From Cyclobacterium qasimii M12-11B (GTDB lineage: Bacteria; Bacteroidota; Bacteroidia; Cytophagales; Cyclobacteriaceae): a stretch of 59,297 bases of DNA. The DNA lies in assembly GCF_000427295.1 (NCBI RefSeq), contig NZ_ATNM01000069.1, forward strand, positions 1-59,297. Reading direction: 5' to 3'. The position numbers were made by a program, and so were the translations under genes. Positions 10,360 to 19,804 of this stretch are shown in pieces; positions within the stretch are counted from its first letter, which is position 1; the number at the start of each line of letters is the position of its first letter. Under the pieces are notes generated by a model. It was not told the origin of the DNA. It ran no database searches and worked only from the letters and a program-made list of their open reading frames with translations.

Positions 10360-11325
10360 TTGAAAGTTAAAAACGATTCTTCAACCATAGAAATAGGTGT
10401 AGTAGGGCTTGGATTAATGGGAACAAGTATCCTGGTCTCGCTATTAGTAAGTGGCCATAAGGTAATTGGAATTGCACCACTCCCAGCGGACATGGATGGA
10501 GCATTGGATCGAATTCAAAGTCAATTGAATCATGCCTCCGAAGCAGGGCTATTAAAAGAGGATGTAAGTAAATACTTAGAAAGGCTACACCTTTCAGAGA
10601 ATTATGAAGATCTAAGAAATTGCCTTTTGGTTCAAGAATGCGTCACAGAAGTGATTGCCATAAAGACAGAAGTTTATAAGAAAATAACACAGAACACCGA
10701 GAGCTCCACTGTCATCGCTACCAATACTTCAGCTATCCCCATTAGCACTCTTCAGGAAAATGTAAGCCTTCCTTCACGATTCATTGGCATTCATTGGGCC
10801 GAACCAGCCTATATGACGCGTTTTTTGGAAGTCACAAAAGGTGAGGAAACAGATGAAGAGATAGCCAAATGGGTACTCGAATTGGCGTACACATGGAACA
10901 AGGAACCAACTTACCTTAAGAAAGATATTCGAGGCTTCGTTACAAACAGAATGCTATATGCCGTTTACCGTGAAATGTTTGCTATTTTAGAGAATGGCGA
11001 GGCATCAATGGATGACATCGACAAGGCTTTCAGGTATGACCCAGGCTCTTGGATGACCTATATGGGGCTATTCAAAAGAATGGATCAAATGGGGCTTACT
11101 GATTATAAAGAAATCTTTGAGAATTTATTTCCTCAGCTCAACAATTCCCAAACTGTTCCTCCTACAATGCAAAAGATCGTAATTGAAAAAGGAAAAGGAG
11201 TAAACAACGGCAAAGGATTATATTGCTATACCAAAGAAGAAGCGGTCAAATGGGAAGAGGATTTTAAAAACTTTAATCACGAAATTTTCCAATTGGCTGC
11301 ACAATATCCAGAAATTAATAATTAG
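10360..11325 (+). CDS. 3-hydroxyacyl-CoA dehydrogenase-family NAD-dependent dehydrogenase
   Basis: A 321-residue protein of the 3HCDH family, whose members oxidise hydroxyl groups of acyl-CoAs, carnitine or gulonate. It has a Rossmann motif GLGLMG close to the N-terminus, then IATNTSAIPIS, and the catalytic region HWAEPAYMTRFLEV, which keeps the histidine where classic enzymes have HFFNP. The C-terminal helical domain starts near DIRGFVTNRM. There is no ATG before the Rossmann fold; I choose the TTG at 10360, while a TTG at 10318 is also in frame. First gene of a packed operon (next gene 4 bases on). The true substrate is unknown; a non-CoA substrate is possible because the active-site asparagine is changed. 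Confidence 0.8.
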   Translation: MKVKNDSSTIEIGVVGLGLMGTSILVSLLVSGHKVIGIAPLPADMDGALDRIQSQLNHASEAGLLKEDVSKYLERLHLSENYEDLRNCLLVQECVTEVIAIKTEVYKKITQNTESSTVIATNTSAIPISTLQENVSLPSRFIGIHWAEPAYMTRFLEVTKGEETDEEIAKWVLELAYTWNKEPTYLKKDIRGFVTNRMLYAVYREMFAILENGEASMDDIDKAFRYDPGSWMTYMGLFKRMDQMGLTDYKEIFENLFPQLNNSQTVPPTMQKIVIEKGKGVNNGKGLYCYTKEEAVKWEEDFKNFNHEIFQLAAQYPEINN

Positions 11326-11329
11326 AAAA

Positions 11330-13561
11330 ATGAATAACGAAAAGTACCAAAAATCCGCAGACCTACTAGCTAGGGCAAAAAAAGTGTTGGCAGGAGGAGT
11401 ATCCTCTGAATTTAGAAAATACAATCATCCCCATGCCTTATTTTACAGCCATGGAAGTGGCAGCCGTATTTATGATGTAGACGGAAATGAATACAGGGAT
11501 TTCACCTTAAGTCAAGGACCATTGATTTTAGGACATTCCCACCCAGAAGTTTTAAAAGCAGTCAATGATTATTCGGCCAAAGGGCAATTGTTTGCCGGTC
11601 AACATATCATGGAACTTGAATTGGCAGAAAAACTTCAGGAGCTGATCCCTTCAGCTGAGATGATGCGTTTTTGCCTGGATGGATCAGAAGCCGTTCAAAC
11701 TGCTTTCAGAGTAGCAAGGTCAAAAACCGGGAAAAGCAAATTTTTAAGATTTGAAGGCCATTACCATGGTTGGTTAGACAATGTCTGCTATGGCATTTCT
11801 ACGCCATCTCCAGAAGCTTTAGGGCCTAGAGCTGTGCCAAGTCCTAACCCTTGGAGCCAAGGCTTACCTCCTGATTCAATAAATGAATTCCACTTACTTC
11901 CCTGGAACGATTTGGAATTGGTAAAAGCTAAACTGGCTGAAAGTCACCATGAAATAGCTGCCATTATCACAGAGCCTATCATGTGCAATAATGGTTGTAT
12001 TCTTCCCAATGAAGGTTACCTCCAAGGCCTAAGGGATTTATGTGACGAATACAACATAGCCCTGATTTTTGATGAAGTTATTACTGGCTTTAGAATTGGT
12101 CTAGGTGGTGCTCAAACCTTCTTCGGCATTACGCCAGACATGTCCATATTTGCAAAAGCAATAGGCAGTGGATATCCTATCAGTGCCATTGTCGGTAAGA
12201 AAGAATGGATAGAAGAAATTTCTTCTGCCAGAGTAATCCATGCAGGAACCATGAACACTGCAAACCCAACGGTAGCAGCGGCCATGGCCACAGTATCTTT
12301 CCTAGAAAGGGAAAACCCTTATGCCAAAATGTTTGAACTTGGCGATCAACTTCGTGCAGGTCTAAGAGAGCTTGCTAAAAAGACTGGGCATAACATGATT
12401 GTCTCAGGAATAGGTCCGATCATCCATACTGGATTCTCAGATGGCGAAGGACTAAATGAATTTAGAGATGTGCTAAAACTAGACAAGGCCAAACTAGGTC
12501 AATTCATTGCTGGCTTGCACAACGATGGTGTCCGCGTAATTGGTAGAGGCCTTTGGTACCTTTCTGCCATCCATACTGAAGATGACATTCTACATGCATT
12601 AAAAAGTGTAGAAAAAGTGCTGACACAGATGAATGAAAATAAAATGACCCCATCAGAAAAACAAATCTGTTTAGTGGGTGAAGGAAAAGACCTTTCCGGA
12701 ATTGCCTTATGTCTGGGCAATTCCGGACATAAGGTTTCCCTTATTGGAAACAAACTAACCAAGACAGCCTTATCAATAGCACTTGATACGCATCCCTTGA
12801 TTAGTCAGGATCAAGAGTGGTCAACCCTTAAGTCTGCAGACTTAATAATTGCAAATACCTCCGAAAATATCGATCTAAAAAAAGAAGTGCTGGGTAAAAT
12901 AGCTCAAAATGTTTCTACCGATACCCTTATTGCTATTAATTCGGAAAGCTATCCCTTGGAAGATTTACAAGAAGTATTTCCAAACCCGGAGGACCTCATA
13001 GTACTCAATTGGGTGTATCCTGCTCACCAAACCTTCTTCCTGGAAGTGATCACCAACAGTCAAACGAAGACTGATCCGGTAGTCGCACTGATGAAATTGG
13101 CGAAGGAAAGTTGGGGAAAAGATCCTTACTTGTTGAAAAATGGCAAAGGGATAAGAAGTAGGTTATTGGCAGCCATGGCCAGAGAGTCTTTTTATTTAAT
13201 CGACAACGGTTATGCTGAACCAATAGATATCGATAGAGCATGTAGAAATGATCCAGGCTATTATTTGCCTTTTGCCGGTAATTTCAGGTACATGGATTTA
13301 ATGGGGACATTTATTTATGGCGTGGTAATGAAAGACCTCAACCCAGAACTTTCACGAGAAAACGCGCCCTCCAAACTTTTGGCTTCTAAGATAAGTGAGG
13401 GCAAATCAGGTATGGAAAATGATGAGGGCTTCTATTCTTATTCAAAAAATGAAGCTGAAACTTTTGAGGAAGATTTTTTGAAATTCAATAAAAAAATCAA
13501 AACACTTATGGAAAGGTATCCATTTGAAAGTGAGAATAACCCACAACAAGCCAACCCATAA
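11330..13561 (+). CDS. Fusion: class III aminotransferase (GSA-like) + degenerate 3HCDH-family domain
   Basis: A 743-residue two-domain protein. Residues 1-435 are a class III PLP aminotransferase close to glutamate-1-semialdehyde aminomutases: GHYHGW (143-148), IFDEVITGFR with Asp248, and FAKAIGSGYP with the PLP lysine 276. Residues 444-743 resemble the product of the preceding gene (NWVYPAHQTFFLEV against HWAEPAYMTRFLEV), but the Rossmann glycine motif is disrupted (GEGKDLSG) and the catalytic histidine is an asparagine. The C-terminal half is therefore probably not an active dehydrogenase; it may pair with the stand-alone homologue or bind the product. The frame is continuous across the junction. 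True GSA aminomutase (HemL) is unlikely in view of the fusion and neighbours. Confidence 0.85.
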   Translation: MNNEKYQKSADLLARAKKVLAGGVSSEFRKYNHPHALFYSHGSGSRIYDVDGNEYRDFTLSQGPLILGHSHPEVLKAVNDYSAKGQLFAGQHIMELELAEKLQELIPSAEMMRFCLDGSEAVQTAFRVARSKTGKSKFLRFEGHYHGWLDNVCYGISTPSPEALGPRAVPSPNPWSQGLPPDSINEFHLLPWNDLELVKAKLAESHHEIAAIITEPIMCNNGCILPNEGYLQGLRDLCDEYNIALIFDEVITGFRIGLGGAQTFFGITPDMSIFAKAIGSGYPISAIVGKKEWIEEISSARVIHAGTMNTANPTVAAAMATVSFLERENPYAKMFELGDQLRAGLRELAKKTGHNMIVSGIGPIIHTGFSDGEGLNEFRDVLKLDKAKLGQFIAGLHNDGVRVIGRGLWYLSAIHTEDDILHALKSVEKVLTQMNENKMTPSEKQICLVGEGKDLSGIALCLGNSGHKVSLIGNKLTKTALSIALDTHPLISQDQEWSTLKSADLIIANTSENIDLKKEVLGKIAQNVSTDTLIAINSESYPLEDLQEVFPNPEDLIVLNWVYPAHQTFFLEVITNSQTKTDPVVALMKLAKESWGKDPYLLKNGKGIRSRLLAAMARESFYLIDNGYAEPIDIDRACRNDPGYYLPFAGNFRYMDLMGTFIYGVVMKDLNPELSRENAPSKLLASKISEGKSGMENDEGFYSYSKNEAETFEEDFLKFNKKIKTLMERYPFESENNPQQANP

Positions 13562-13577
13562 TGTAAAAGACAAGCTT

Positions 13578-14308
13578 ATGAAAGGATCAAATTGTATAGA
13601 GAAATTCAATAAAGAAGGCTTCCTGTATTTTCCAGAATTTTTAAGCAGCTCTGAAATAGCCGATATTCAATCCAAGTTGGATGAAATTATAGATGGGAGA
13701 TTACAGGATATTCCATCAGGGCATATAAAGTACGAAGACTCAGTTAATAAAGAAGGTATTAAAATGATCCAGGACCTTCATGTTTACGACGCCTTTTTCA
13801 AAAAAACGCTTTTCGATAGTAAATTTTCTGCGCTAGCTACTGAACTTCTTGGGGAGCCTGTTGTGGGAAAAACAGTTGAATTTTTAATAAACCGGCCAAG
13901 ATCGGAAAAGCCACTCCCCCACACCAGGATGGATACTATTTTATGTTGGACCCAATGTCTGCAGTCACCTTTTGGGTTGCTTTGGAAGAAGTAGATAAGG
14001 ATAATGGTTGGGTGAGCTATGTTAAAGGCTCTCATTTAAATGGGGTAAGAGCACACGGAAAATCTGGAACAATAGGGTTTTCTCAAGAGATTGTTGATTT
14101 TGGAACAGCTTCAGATTTAGAAAATGAAGAATTCATCGCAACAAAACCGGGAGATGTCTTGGTCCATCATGCCCTTACCATCCATAGAGCCGCTCCAAAT
14201 AGCAGTTTGGATAGAAGTAGAAAAGCAATGGGATTGATTTATTTCGGTGCCTCTGCCAAAGAAGACCTCGTTGCTAAAAAAGCTTATACAGCCTCCTTAA
14301 ATAAATAA
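13578..14308 (+). CDS. PhyH-type Fe(II)/2-oxoglutarate dioxygenase, frameshifted in this sequence
   Basis: A phytanoyl-CoA dioxygenase family protein of about 243 residues. The first part (from ATG 13578, MKGSNCIEKFNKEGFLYFPEF) is in one frame and the rest in another. Restoring one T in the T5 run at 13881-13885 joins them through FFNKPAKIGKATPPHQDGYYF, which holds the HxD iron ligands; the distal ligand region is VLVHHALTIHRAAPNSSLDR, with the arginine for 2-oxoglutarate. I reject the in-frame start at 13524 because it overlaps the previous gene. Such enzymes hydroxylate an aliphatic carbon, or remove a group by hydroxylation. Between the aminotransferase fusion and the symporter, it is likely part of the same pathway. 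Confidence 0.85.
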
Positions 14309-14313
14309 GATTA

Positions 14314-16818
14314 ATGAATTCTTCCCTCAGAAAATTTGCTTCTTTTAGTTTCCTTTTTATTACTTCAATTGTCTTTTTTTCTTGTGGAGAAAAAAGCAAT
14401 GTCCTCACTGAAGAGAATAAAACCCTTTCTTATGAAGTGCTAGACAAGGTGATGCATGAGGAAGAACAATGGGTAAAAGTCCATGCTGCCGAGTACAAGT
14501 TACAAGTAGGCCTTTCCGAGGGAGTTTATGAAACATTTTTAGAGCAGCTTTCTCTATTTGAAGATCAGTCACCGTATAGAATCGGAATATGGAGAGTTTT
14601 GGCCAAATCCGCTCCTACAGAGAATGAAAGACAGCTATACATCGATAAGATCATAGGTGTTTTCAAAGATACTGAAGCAACAGATCGGATTCATGCTGCT
14701 GAAACACTAGCCAAATTAGGAGTACCTGTTAGCTCCTTGGCGAAAGCAACCACTGACGAAATCCTTCAAGGCGAAAAAGGGAGCCTATGGGTATATACCC
14801 TTTGGGCCAGCATGCAAGGACAAGAGAAAACCAACAACCCAATGTTAGATGCCTTGATCTTAGGTATCCGGGAAGAAATCCCCAGACTTCAAGCTGCCTA
14901 TGCCTTGCAAATGGAAGGGAATATTCCGGAAGATAAATGGGAATCCCTGGCAACAAAGGCACTGGATGAGCCTGGCACTTCGATTGCTAAAGTTTACTTG
15001 CTTACCGCCGCTTACTATTGGGCTGGACCTGAACATCAAAAATCCGACTCTTATAAAATAATTGAAGATTTAATACTTGCCCTACAGCAGTCCGACAATA
15101 AAGGGGATAGAATGGCGCTGGCTTTAGCGATCGCACACAAAGGAGATTGGTCCCACCAATCCATATTGCTGGGCTTTCTTCACAACGACAATCCCTTAGG
15201 AACAGAGATCAATGCTGAAACCTCTGCTGCAAATGCTGATGTTATGGCGACAGCCGCTTTTTCTTTGCTACAAATGGAGCAAACAACCCATCAATTGTCG
15301 GCAATAGATTGGGTAATCGTTCTAATTTATATGGTGGGGATGATGGTGATTGGGTATGTCTTTTCAAAGAAGAACAAGAACGAAAAAGATTTTTTATTGG
15401 GTGGCGGCAAAATGAATCCTATAGCCGTTGGTTTATCGCTTTTTGCCACTTTGCTTAGTTCGTTAAGCTACCTCTCCTATCCTGGTGAAATGATCAAATA
15501 CGGCCCCGTGATCTTCTCTGGTGTATTGGCTTTTCCTCTAATTTATTATATCGTAGGCTGGTTCCTAATTCCACGATTTATGAAATTAAAGGTAACCTCT
15601 GCTTATGAAATTCTAGAGATAAACCTTGGTGTAAGTATACGTTTATTGGCTACGTTTTTCTTTTTATCCCTGCGTTTTCTCTGGATGGGAACCATTATTT
15701 TCATCACAGTAAATACAGCAATCATCTCAATTTTTGGCTTTGAAGACACCACCTCAAACATACTTTGGATAAGCATAATTTTAATAGGGGTAACCATTAT
15801 TTATACTACCATGGGTGGTTTGAAGGCTGTGGTGTTTACAGACGTGATACAATCTTGCGTTTTGCTGGGAGGTGCCTTGCTAACCATTGTTTTGATAAGT
15901 ATTTATTTTGGATCAGCTACCTCATGGATACCGACACAATGGCTGGATCATTGGGGAGAATACAAATGGGGCATTGATGCCAGAGAACGTTTGAGCATAG
16001 GGAATGCCATCCTAATGACACTCATTTGGTATGTCGCTTCATCAGGCTCTGATCAGATGTCTATTCAGCGTTTTCTTGCTACAGAAAACATCAAAACAGC
16101 CAGAAAAACTTTCGCAGTTTCCCTAATCACCTCATTTGTAGCACAGTTTCTATTGGGACTTGTTGGACTTGCCGTACTGGCTTATTTCCTGGACAATCCC
16201 CAATTTTTAGCCACTAATGAATCTGTTTCAACCCAAGCAGACATCTTGTTTCCAAAGTTCATTTTAGTAGGGCTCCCAGTAGGGATTTCAGGCTTAGTAG
16301 CTGCAGGAATCCTTGCCGCCGCTATGTCTAGCTTGTCCTCTGGATTAAGTGCTACCTCCTCCGTAATCTCAGAAGATCTTATCAAAAGATTTTCAAGAAA
16401 ATCAAAACCAAAAAAGGTAGATCAACTCAAGAGAATAAGGACACTCTCATTATTTGTGGGGATTTTTACTCTTGCCTTAAGTCTACTGATTAGTCGGGTG
16501 GAAGGCAATCTTTACGATGTGGTTGTAAAGGTGGTAAACCTTTTTGTTTCTCCACTTTTTGTGTTGTTTTTCATGGCTTTATTTATTCCTTTTGCTACTG
16601 CCAGAGGAGTCTTTCTAGGAGGCTTGGTAAGTATAGGAATTGCCATAGCTGTAGCCTTTTTCAAATTTATGGACATAGAAGTACTCTTTATAACTCCTGC
16701 TTCCCTTTTCTCAGGAATTGCAGCAGGAATAATCTTCAGTTATATTGACCATAAATTTTTAGGGAATCAGGAGACCATGCAGAAGAGGAGTAAAAAAATT
16801 ATTGACCAAAGAAAATAA
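14314..16818 (+). CDS. Sodium/solute symporter (SSS family) with N-terminal lipoprotein alpha-solenoid
   Basis: An 834-residue protein. Residues 1-24 form a lipoprotein signal ending VFFSC (Cys24). Residues 30-320 are helical and repeat-like (for example ATDRIHAAETLAKLGV, PRLQAAYALQMEGN), suggesting a HEAT-type solenoid outside the cytoplasmic membrane. From about residue 328 a full SSS/SLC5 symporter follows: LGGGKMNPIAVGLSLFATLLSS is the family signature at TM1-2, with about 13 hydrophobic segments to residue 820. It starts 5 bases after the dioxygenase stop, so it should import the substrate of the cluster. The fused extracytoplasmic domain is unusual; it could capture the ligand or gate transport. 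Confidence 0.88.
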   Translation: MNSSLRKFASFSFLFITSIVFFSCGEKSNVLTEENKTLSYEVLDKVMHEEEQWVKVHAAEYKLQVGLSEGVYETFLEQLSLFEDQSPYRIGIWRVLAKSAPTENERQLYIDKIIGVFKDTEATDRIHAAETLAKLGVPVSSLAKATTDEILQGEKGSLWVYTLWASMQGQEKTNNPMLDALILGIREEIPRLQAAYALQMEGNIPEDKWESLATKALDEPGTSIAKVYLLTAAYYWAGPEHQKSDSYKIIEDLILALQQSDNKGDRMALALAIAHKGDWSHQSILLGFLHNDNPLGTEINAETSAANADVMATAAFSLLQMEQTTHQLSAIDWVIVLIYMVGMMVIGYVFSKKNKNEKDFLLGGGKMNPIAVGLSLFATLLSSLSYLSYPGEMIKYGPVIFSGVLAFPLIYYIVGWFLIPRFMKLKVTSAYEILEINLGVSIRLLATFFFLSLRFLWMGTIIFITVNTAIISIFGFEDTTSNILWISIILIGVTIIYTTMGGLKAVVFTDVIQSCVLLGGALLTIVLISIYFGSATSWIPTQWLDHWGEYKWGIDARERLSIGNAILMTLIWYVASSGSDQMSIQRFLATENIKTARKTFAVSLITSFVAQFLLGLVGLAVLAYFLDNPQFLATNESVSTQADILFPKFILVGLPVGISGLVAAGILAAAMSSLSSGLSATSSVISEDLIKRFSRKSKPKKVDQLKRIRTLSLFVGIFTLALSLLISRVEGNLYDVVVKVVNLFVSPLFVLFFMALFIPFATARGVFLGGLVSIGIAIAVAFFKFMDIEVLFITPASLFSGIAAGIIFSYIDHKFLGNQETMQKRSKKIIDQRK

Positions 16819-17026
16819 CTGGTTTACTGGTTTTGGTAACCGATAGCTCTTTAGTTCCTACCAATTATCGTCTATGGCGGTTTATACCTGCAAAAAGGGT
16901 TCTCAATTTATTCGATGAAAAATCGGTGTATTCCTGAAACCTAAAAATTTCTGGCACTAATTTTACATAAGAACGTTGCCCTTTGCCTGTTTTGATTTAA
17001 AATTGTTCAATAGAATCAATTAATTT

Positions 17027-19360
17027 ATGAGTGAGAATTCATTTATGAAAAAATCAAAAACCAATAAACCCTGGCAATTGCGCCCTGAAGACCTGTCTGC
17101 AATAGAAGCAATGGCCTCCTTTCTACCGGAGAAATTCTATGACATTCATGCCCATTGGTATAGAAAAGCAGACTTAAATGCTCCTGAAAACAGTTTTTGG
17201 AACAGTGGGCCGGAGATAGCTGGTCATGAACAGTGGGAAGATTACACCCAACAATTGCTTCCAAAAGCCTCCCTCCTGGGTGGCTTGTTTTTCCCTGCCC
17301 CCTTGCCCTACGTTAATTTATCCGCTGCCAATCAATTCCTGTTTGATGAACTGGAAAAGTCAACCTTATCCAGAGGATTGATGTTGGTTAAACCGGAAAC
17401 CTCCCAAAAGGAATTGGAGCTGGGACTTTCCCATGCCAATCTGGTCGGATTCAAACCTTATCATGTGTACAGCACAGAAACCCCAACTCCTCATTCAGGC
17501 ATTACAGGTTTTTTACCGGAACCCATCTGGGCTTCTGCACACGAAAATAGGGCGGTAATCATGTTGCATATCATGAAGGACAAGGCCTTGCTTGATCCTC
17601 AAAACTGCGAAGACATTAGAAGGCTCTGCTTGAAATACCCCAATGTAAGACTGATTCTTGCGCATTGTGGAAGGAGTTTTCATGCTTTACATGCTGAAGG
17701 GGCAAAATTCCTAAACAGCATTCCCAATATATGGTTTGACATGTCAGGCATTTGCGAAATGCAGGCAATACTGCCCATATTAAAACACTTCGGTCCGGAA
17801 AAATTAATGTTCGGGACGGATTTCCCCGTCTCACAAATCCGAGGAAAATGTGTAAGCATAGGCAATGGCTTTATCTGGCTAGATGAAAACAATTGCAATT
17901 GGGACCAGGCATGGAGCAAGCCTACCTTAGTAGGCTTGGAGTCCCTCAACGCCTTGAAGGAAGCTGCCAATAATTTTGGTTTGGATAAGTCTGATTTAGA
18001 TTTGATTTTTTGGGGAAATGCCATGCATTTACTTGGATTAAATGAGTATTCGTCACCAACGAACCAAAGCTATTACAAACACGCAAAAACCATAATCCCT
18101 GGAGGCACACAGCTACTGAGCAAAAGGCCTGAGAACATGGCTCCCACTCATTGGCCACCCTATTTTAAGAAGGCTTCAGGATGTGAGATTTGGGATTTGG
18201 ATGGGAAGCACTTTTATGACTTTTCCACCAATGCTGTGGGTTCTTGTATTTTGGGTTATGCCCATCCCGAAATAAATAAGGCAATCATTAAAAAAGTAAA
18301 CCTGGGGAATATGTGTTCCCTCAACCCTCCTGAGGAGGTAGCATTAGCGGACAAACTCTGTGAGATTCATCCTTGGGCAGAACAAGCCAGGTTTGTCAGA
18401 GGCGGTGGAGAAGCTTGCGCAGTAGCAGTAAGAATCGCGAGAGCTACTACTGGTAAGGATAAAATCGCACTTTGTGGCTACCATGGCTGGCAGGATTGGT
18501 ACCTGGCAGCAAACCTGGGAGAAAATGACGCACTCAAGGGACACTTACTTCCGGGATTAAGCCCCGATGGTGTTCCTGATGCACTGAGAAATACCAGCTT
18601 CCCGTTTAAATTCAATGACCTTGAGGCCTTTCAGGAAATCATTGACCAACAACCTGACTTGGCCGCGGTCATTATGGAACCCTGCAGGTATGAAGATCCT
18701 GCACCAGGCTTTTTGGAAGCCATTAGAGACATTACCAAGAAAAACGGAATCGTGCTGATCATGGATGAAATAACTGTGGGTTGGCGTTTGCATTTTGGAG
18801 GCATGCATTTGAAGTATGGCATTAAACCTGACATGGCTGTTTTTGCCAAAGCTCTAGGAAATGGTTATCCCACCGGGGCAATTATAGGAACCAAGGCTGC
18901 CATGGAAGGTGCAAATCGATCTTTCATCAGTAGCACCTATTGGACAGAAAGTTTGGGTCCAGTAGCCGCATTGGCTACCATCGCAGAAATGGAAAAGCAG
19001 GATGTTCAAAAGGCCATTAAGCATTCAGGCCGCCAAGTTCAGCATATCCTGCAAACAACCGCTGTAAATGAAAACCTCCCTATAAAGGTCAAAGGTTTTC
19101 CCGCTTTGACTAGTTTTAGTTTCGACCATCCTGAAAGTGAAATGTTAAGAACCATCTTCACCCAACAGATGCTTTCCAAAGGTTTTCTTGCGGGCACTGC
19201 TTTCTACCCTACTCTCGCACACAATGAAAAAATCATTGGTCTTTACCATCAAGCCTTGGCTGAAACCTTTGGATACCTAAGGGTAGTCATAAAGGAGAAT
19301 AGTTTTGATAAATGGCCCAAAGAAGAAACGGCTCATAGTGGCTTTTCTCGGTTGTTGTAA
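17027..19360 (+). CDS. Fusion: metal-dependent amidohydrolase + class III aminotransferase
   Basis: A 777-residue cytoplasmic protein; no signal peptide. Residues 35-340 form an Amidohydro_2 TIM barrel with all five expected ligands: HAH (41, 43), His181 in IMLH, His213 in LAHCGRSF and Asp265 in MFGTDFP. Residues 349-777 form a class III PLP aminotransferase of the glutamate-1-semialdehyde type: GYHGW (485-489), Asp580 in IMDEITVGWR, PLP lysine 608 in FAKALGNGYP. The frame is uninterrupted. The domains could act in sequence, hydrolysing or decarboxylating a ring, lactone or amide and then moving the amino group. A gap of 208 bases separates it from the symporter; same strand, probably the same regulon. 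ATG 17045 is an alternative start. Confidence 0.87.
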   Translation: MSENSFMKKSKTNKPWQLRPEDLSAIEAMASFLPEKFYDIHAHWYRKADLNAPENSFWNSGPEIAGHEQWEDYTQQLLPKASLLGGLFFPAPLPYVNLSAANQFLFDELEKSTLSRGLMLVKPETSQKELELGLSHANLVGFKPYHVYSTETPTPHSGITGFLPEPIWASAHENRAVIMLHIMKDKALLDPQNCEDIRRLCLKYPNVRLILAHCGRSFHALHAEGAKFLNSIPNIWFDMSGICEMQAILPILKHFGPEKLMFGTDFPVSQIRGKCVSIGNGFIWLDENNCNWDQAWSKPTLVGLESLNALKEAANNFGLDKSDLDLIFWGNAMHLLGLNEYSSPTNQSYYKHAKTIIPGGTQLLSKRPENMAPTHWPPYFKKASGCEIWDLDGKHFYDFSTNAVGSCILGYAHPEINKAIIKKVNLGNMCSLNPPEEVALADKLCEIHPWAEQARFVRGGGEACAVAVRIARATTGKDKIALCGYHGWQDWYLAANLGENDALKGHLLPGLSPDGVPDALRNTSFPFKFNDLEAFQEIIDQQPDLAAVIMEPCRYEDPAPGFLEAIRDITKKNGIVLIMDEITVGWRLHFGGMHLKYGIKPDMAVFAKALGNGYPTGAIIGTKAAMEGANRSFISSTYWTESLGPVAALATIAEMEKQDVQKAIKHSGRQVQHILQTTAVNENLPIKVKGFPALTSFSFDHPESEMLRTIFTQQMLSKGFLAGTAFYPTLAHNEKIIGLYHQALAETFGYLRVVIKENSFDKWPKEETAHSGFSRLL

Positions 19361-19442
19361 GGGGGGATTTGCGAAAAACTGACATTTTATACTCTTTTGT
19401 TAAGATTAAAATAGACTGAGAAAATTCAAAATCAGCGACGAA

Positions 19443-19509
19443 ATCGTCAGTCTGAAAAGTACAAAATCCCCCTTCTGTAAAGGGGGACAAAGGGGGATTT
19501 TGACGTAAA
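19443..19509. repeat. Interspersed C/G-tract palindromic repeat, copy 1
   Basis: Begins ATCGTCAGTCTGAAAAG and contains a perfect 12-bp inverted repeat, AAAATCCCCCTT (19463-19474) with AAGGGGGATTTT (19490-19501), then GACGTAAAC. A second copy starts at 19805. It may also act as the terminator of the fusion gene ending at 19360, since the second arm runs into TTTT. Confidence 0.75.
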
Positions 19510-19570
19510 CTGTAAACCTATTGTAGTTCTTAAAACAAATCCATATGCCCATTGGCTGAATGGATTCTAT

Positions 19571-19648
19571 ACCCGGTGGCTGAGCGGAGCCGAAGCCAGG
19601 GCTACGTTTCCATCCTACCTACCCCTTCGACTTCGCTCAGGGTCCGGT
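19571..19648. repeat. Interspersed palindromic element (CCGGTGGCTGAGCG family), copy 1
   Basis: The left arm begins ACCCGGTGGCTGAGCGGAGC and the right arm ends CTTCGCTCAGGGTCCGGT; the arms are imperfect reverse complements around a central spacer. A second copy in the same orientation lies at 20514-20593, on the other side of the DinB-like gene. Confidence 0.8.
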
Positions 19649-19804
19649 AATATGGATGACTTTCTGATAAAATCACATACTGATAAACAGCAATTTACCC
19701 GCTAAAACTCCACTCACCTATTGATTAATGAGGTTTGATAAATTAGAATTTATTGCTGAATAGGTAGCTTTAAACTGGCTGATTCATTGTAAACTTATTA
19801 ACGT

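Noticed and set aside
9786-10363. Two short plus-strand frames (9786-10010 and 10154-10363)
   Set aside because: No recognisable protein features; the first overlaps the terminator, the second overlaps the dehydrogenase start.
13524-13577. Upstream in-frame start of the PhyH gene
   Set aside because: It overlaps the end of the aminotransferase fusion; the family sequence starts at the ATG at 13578.
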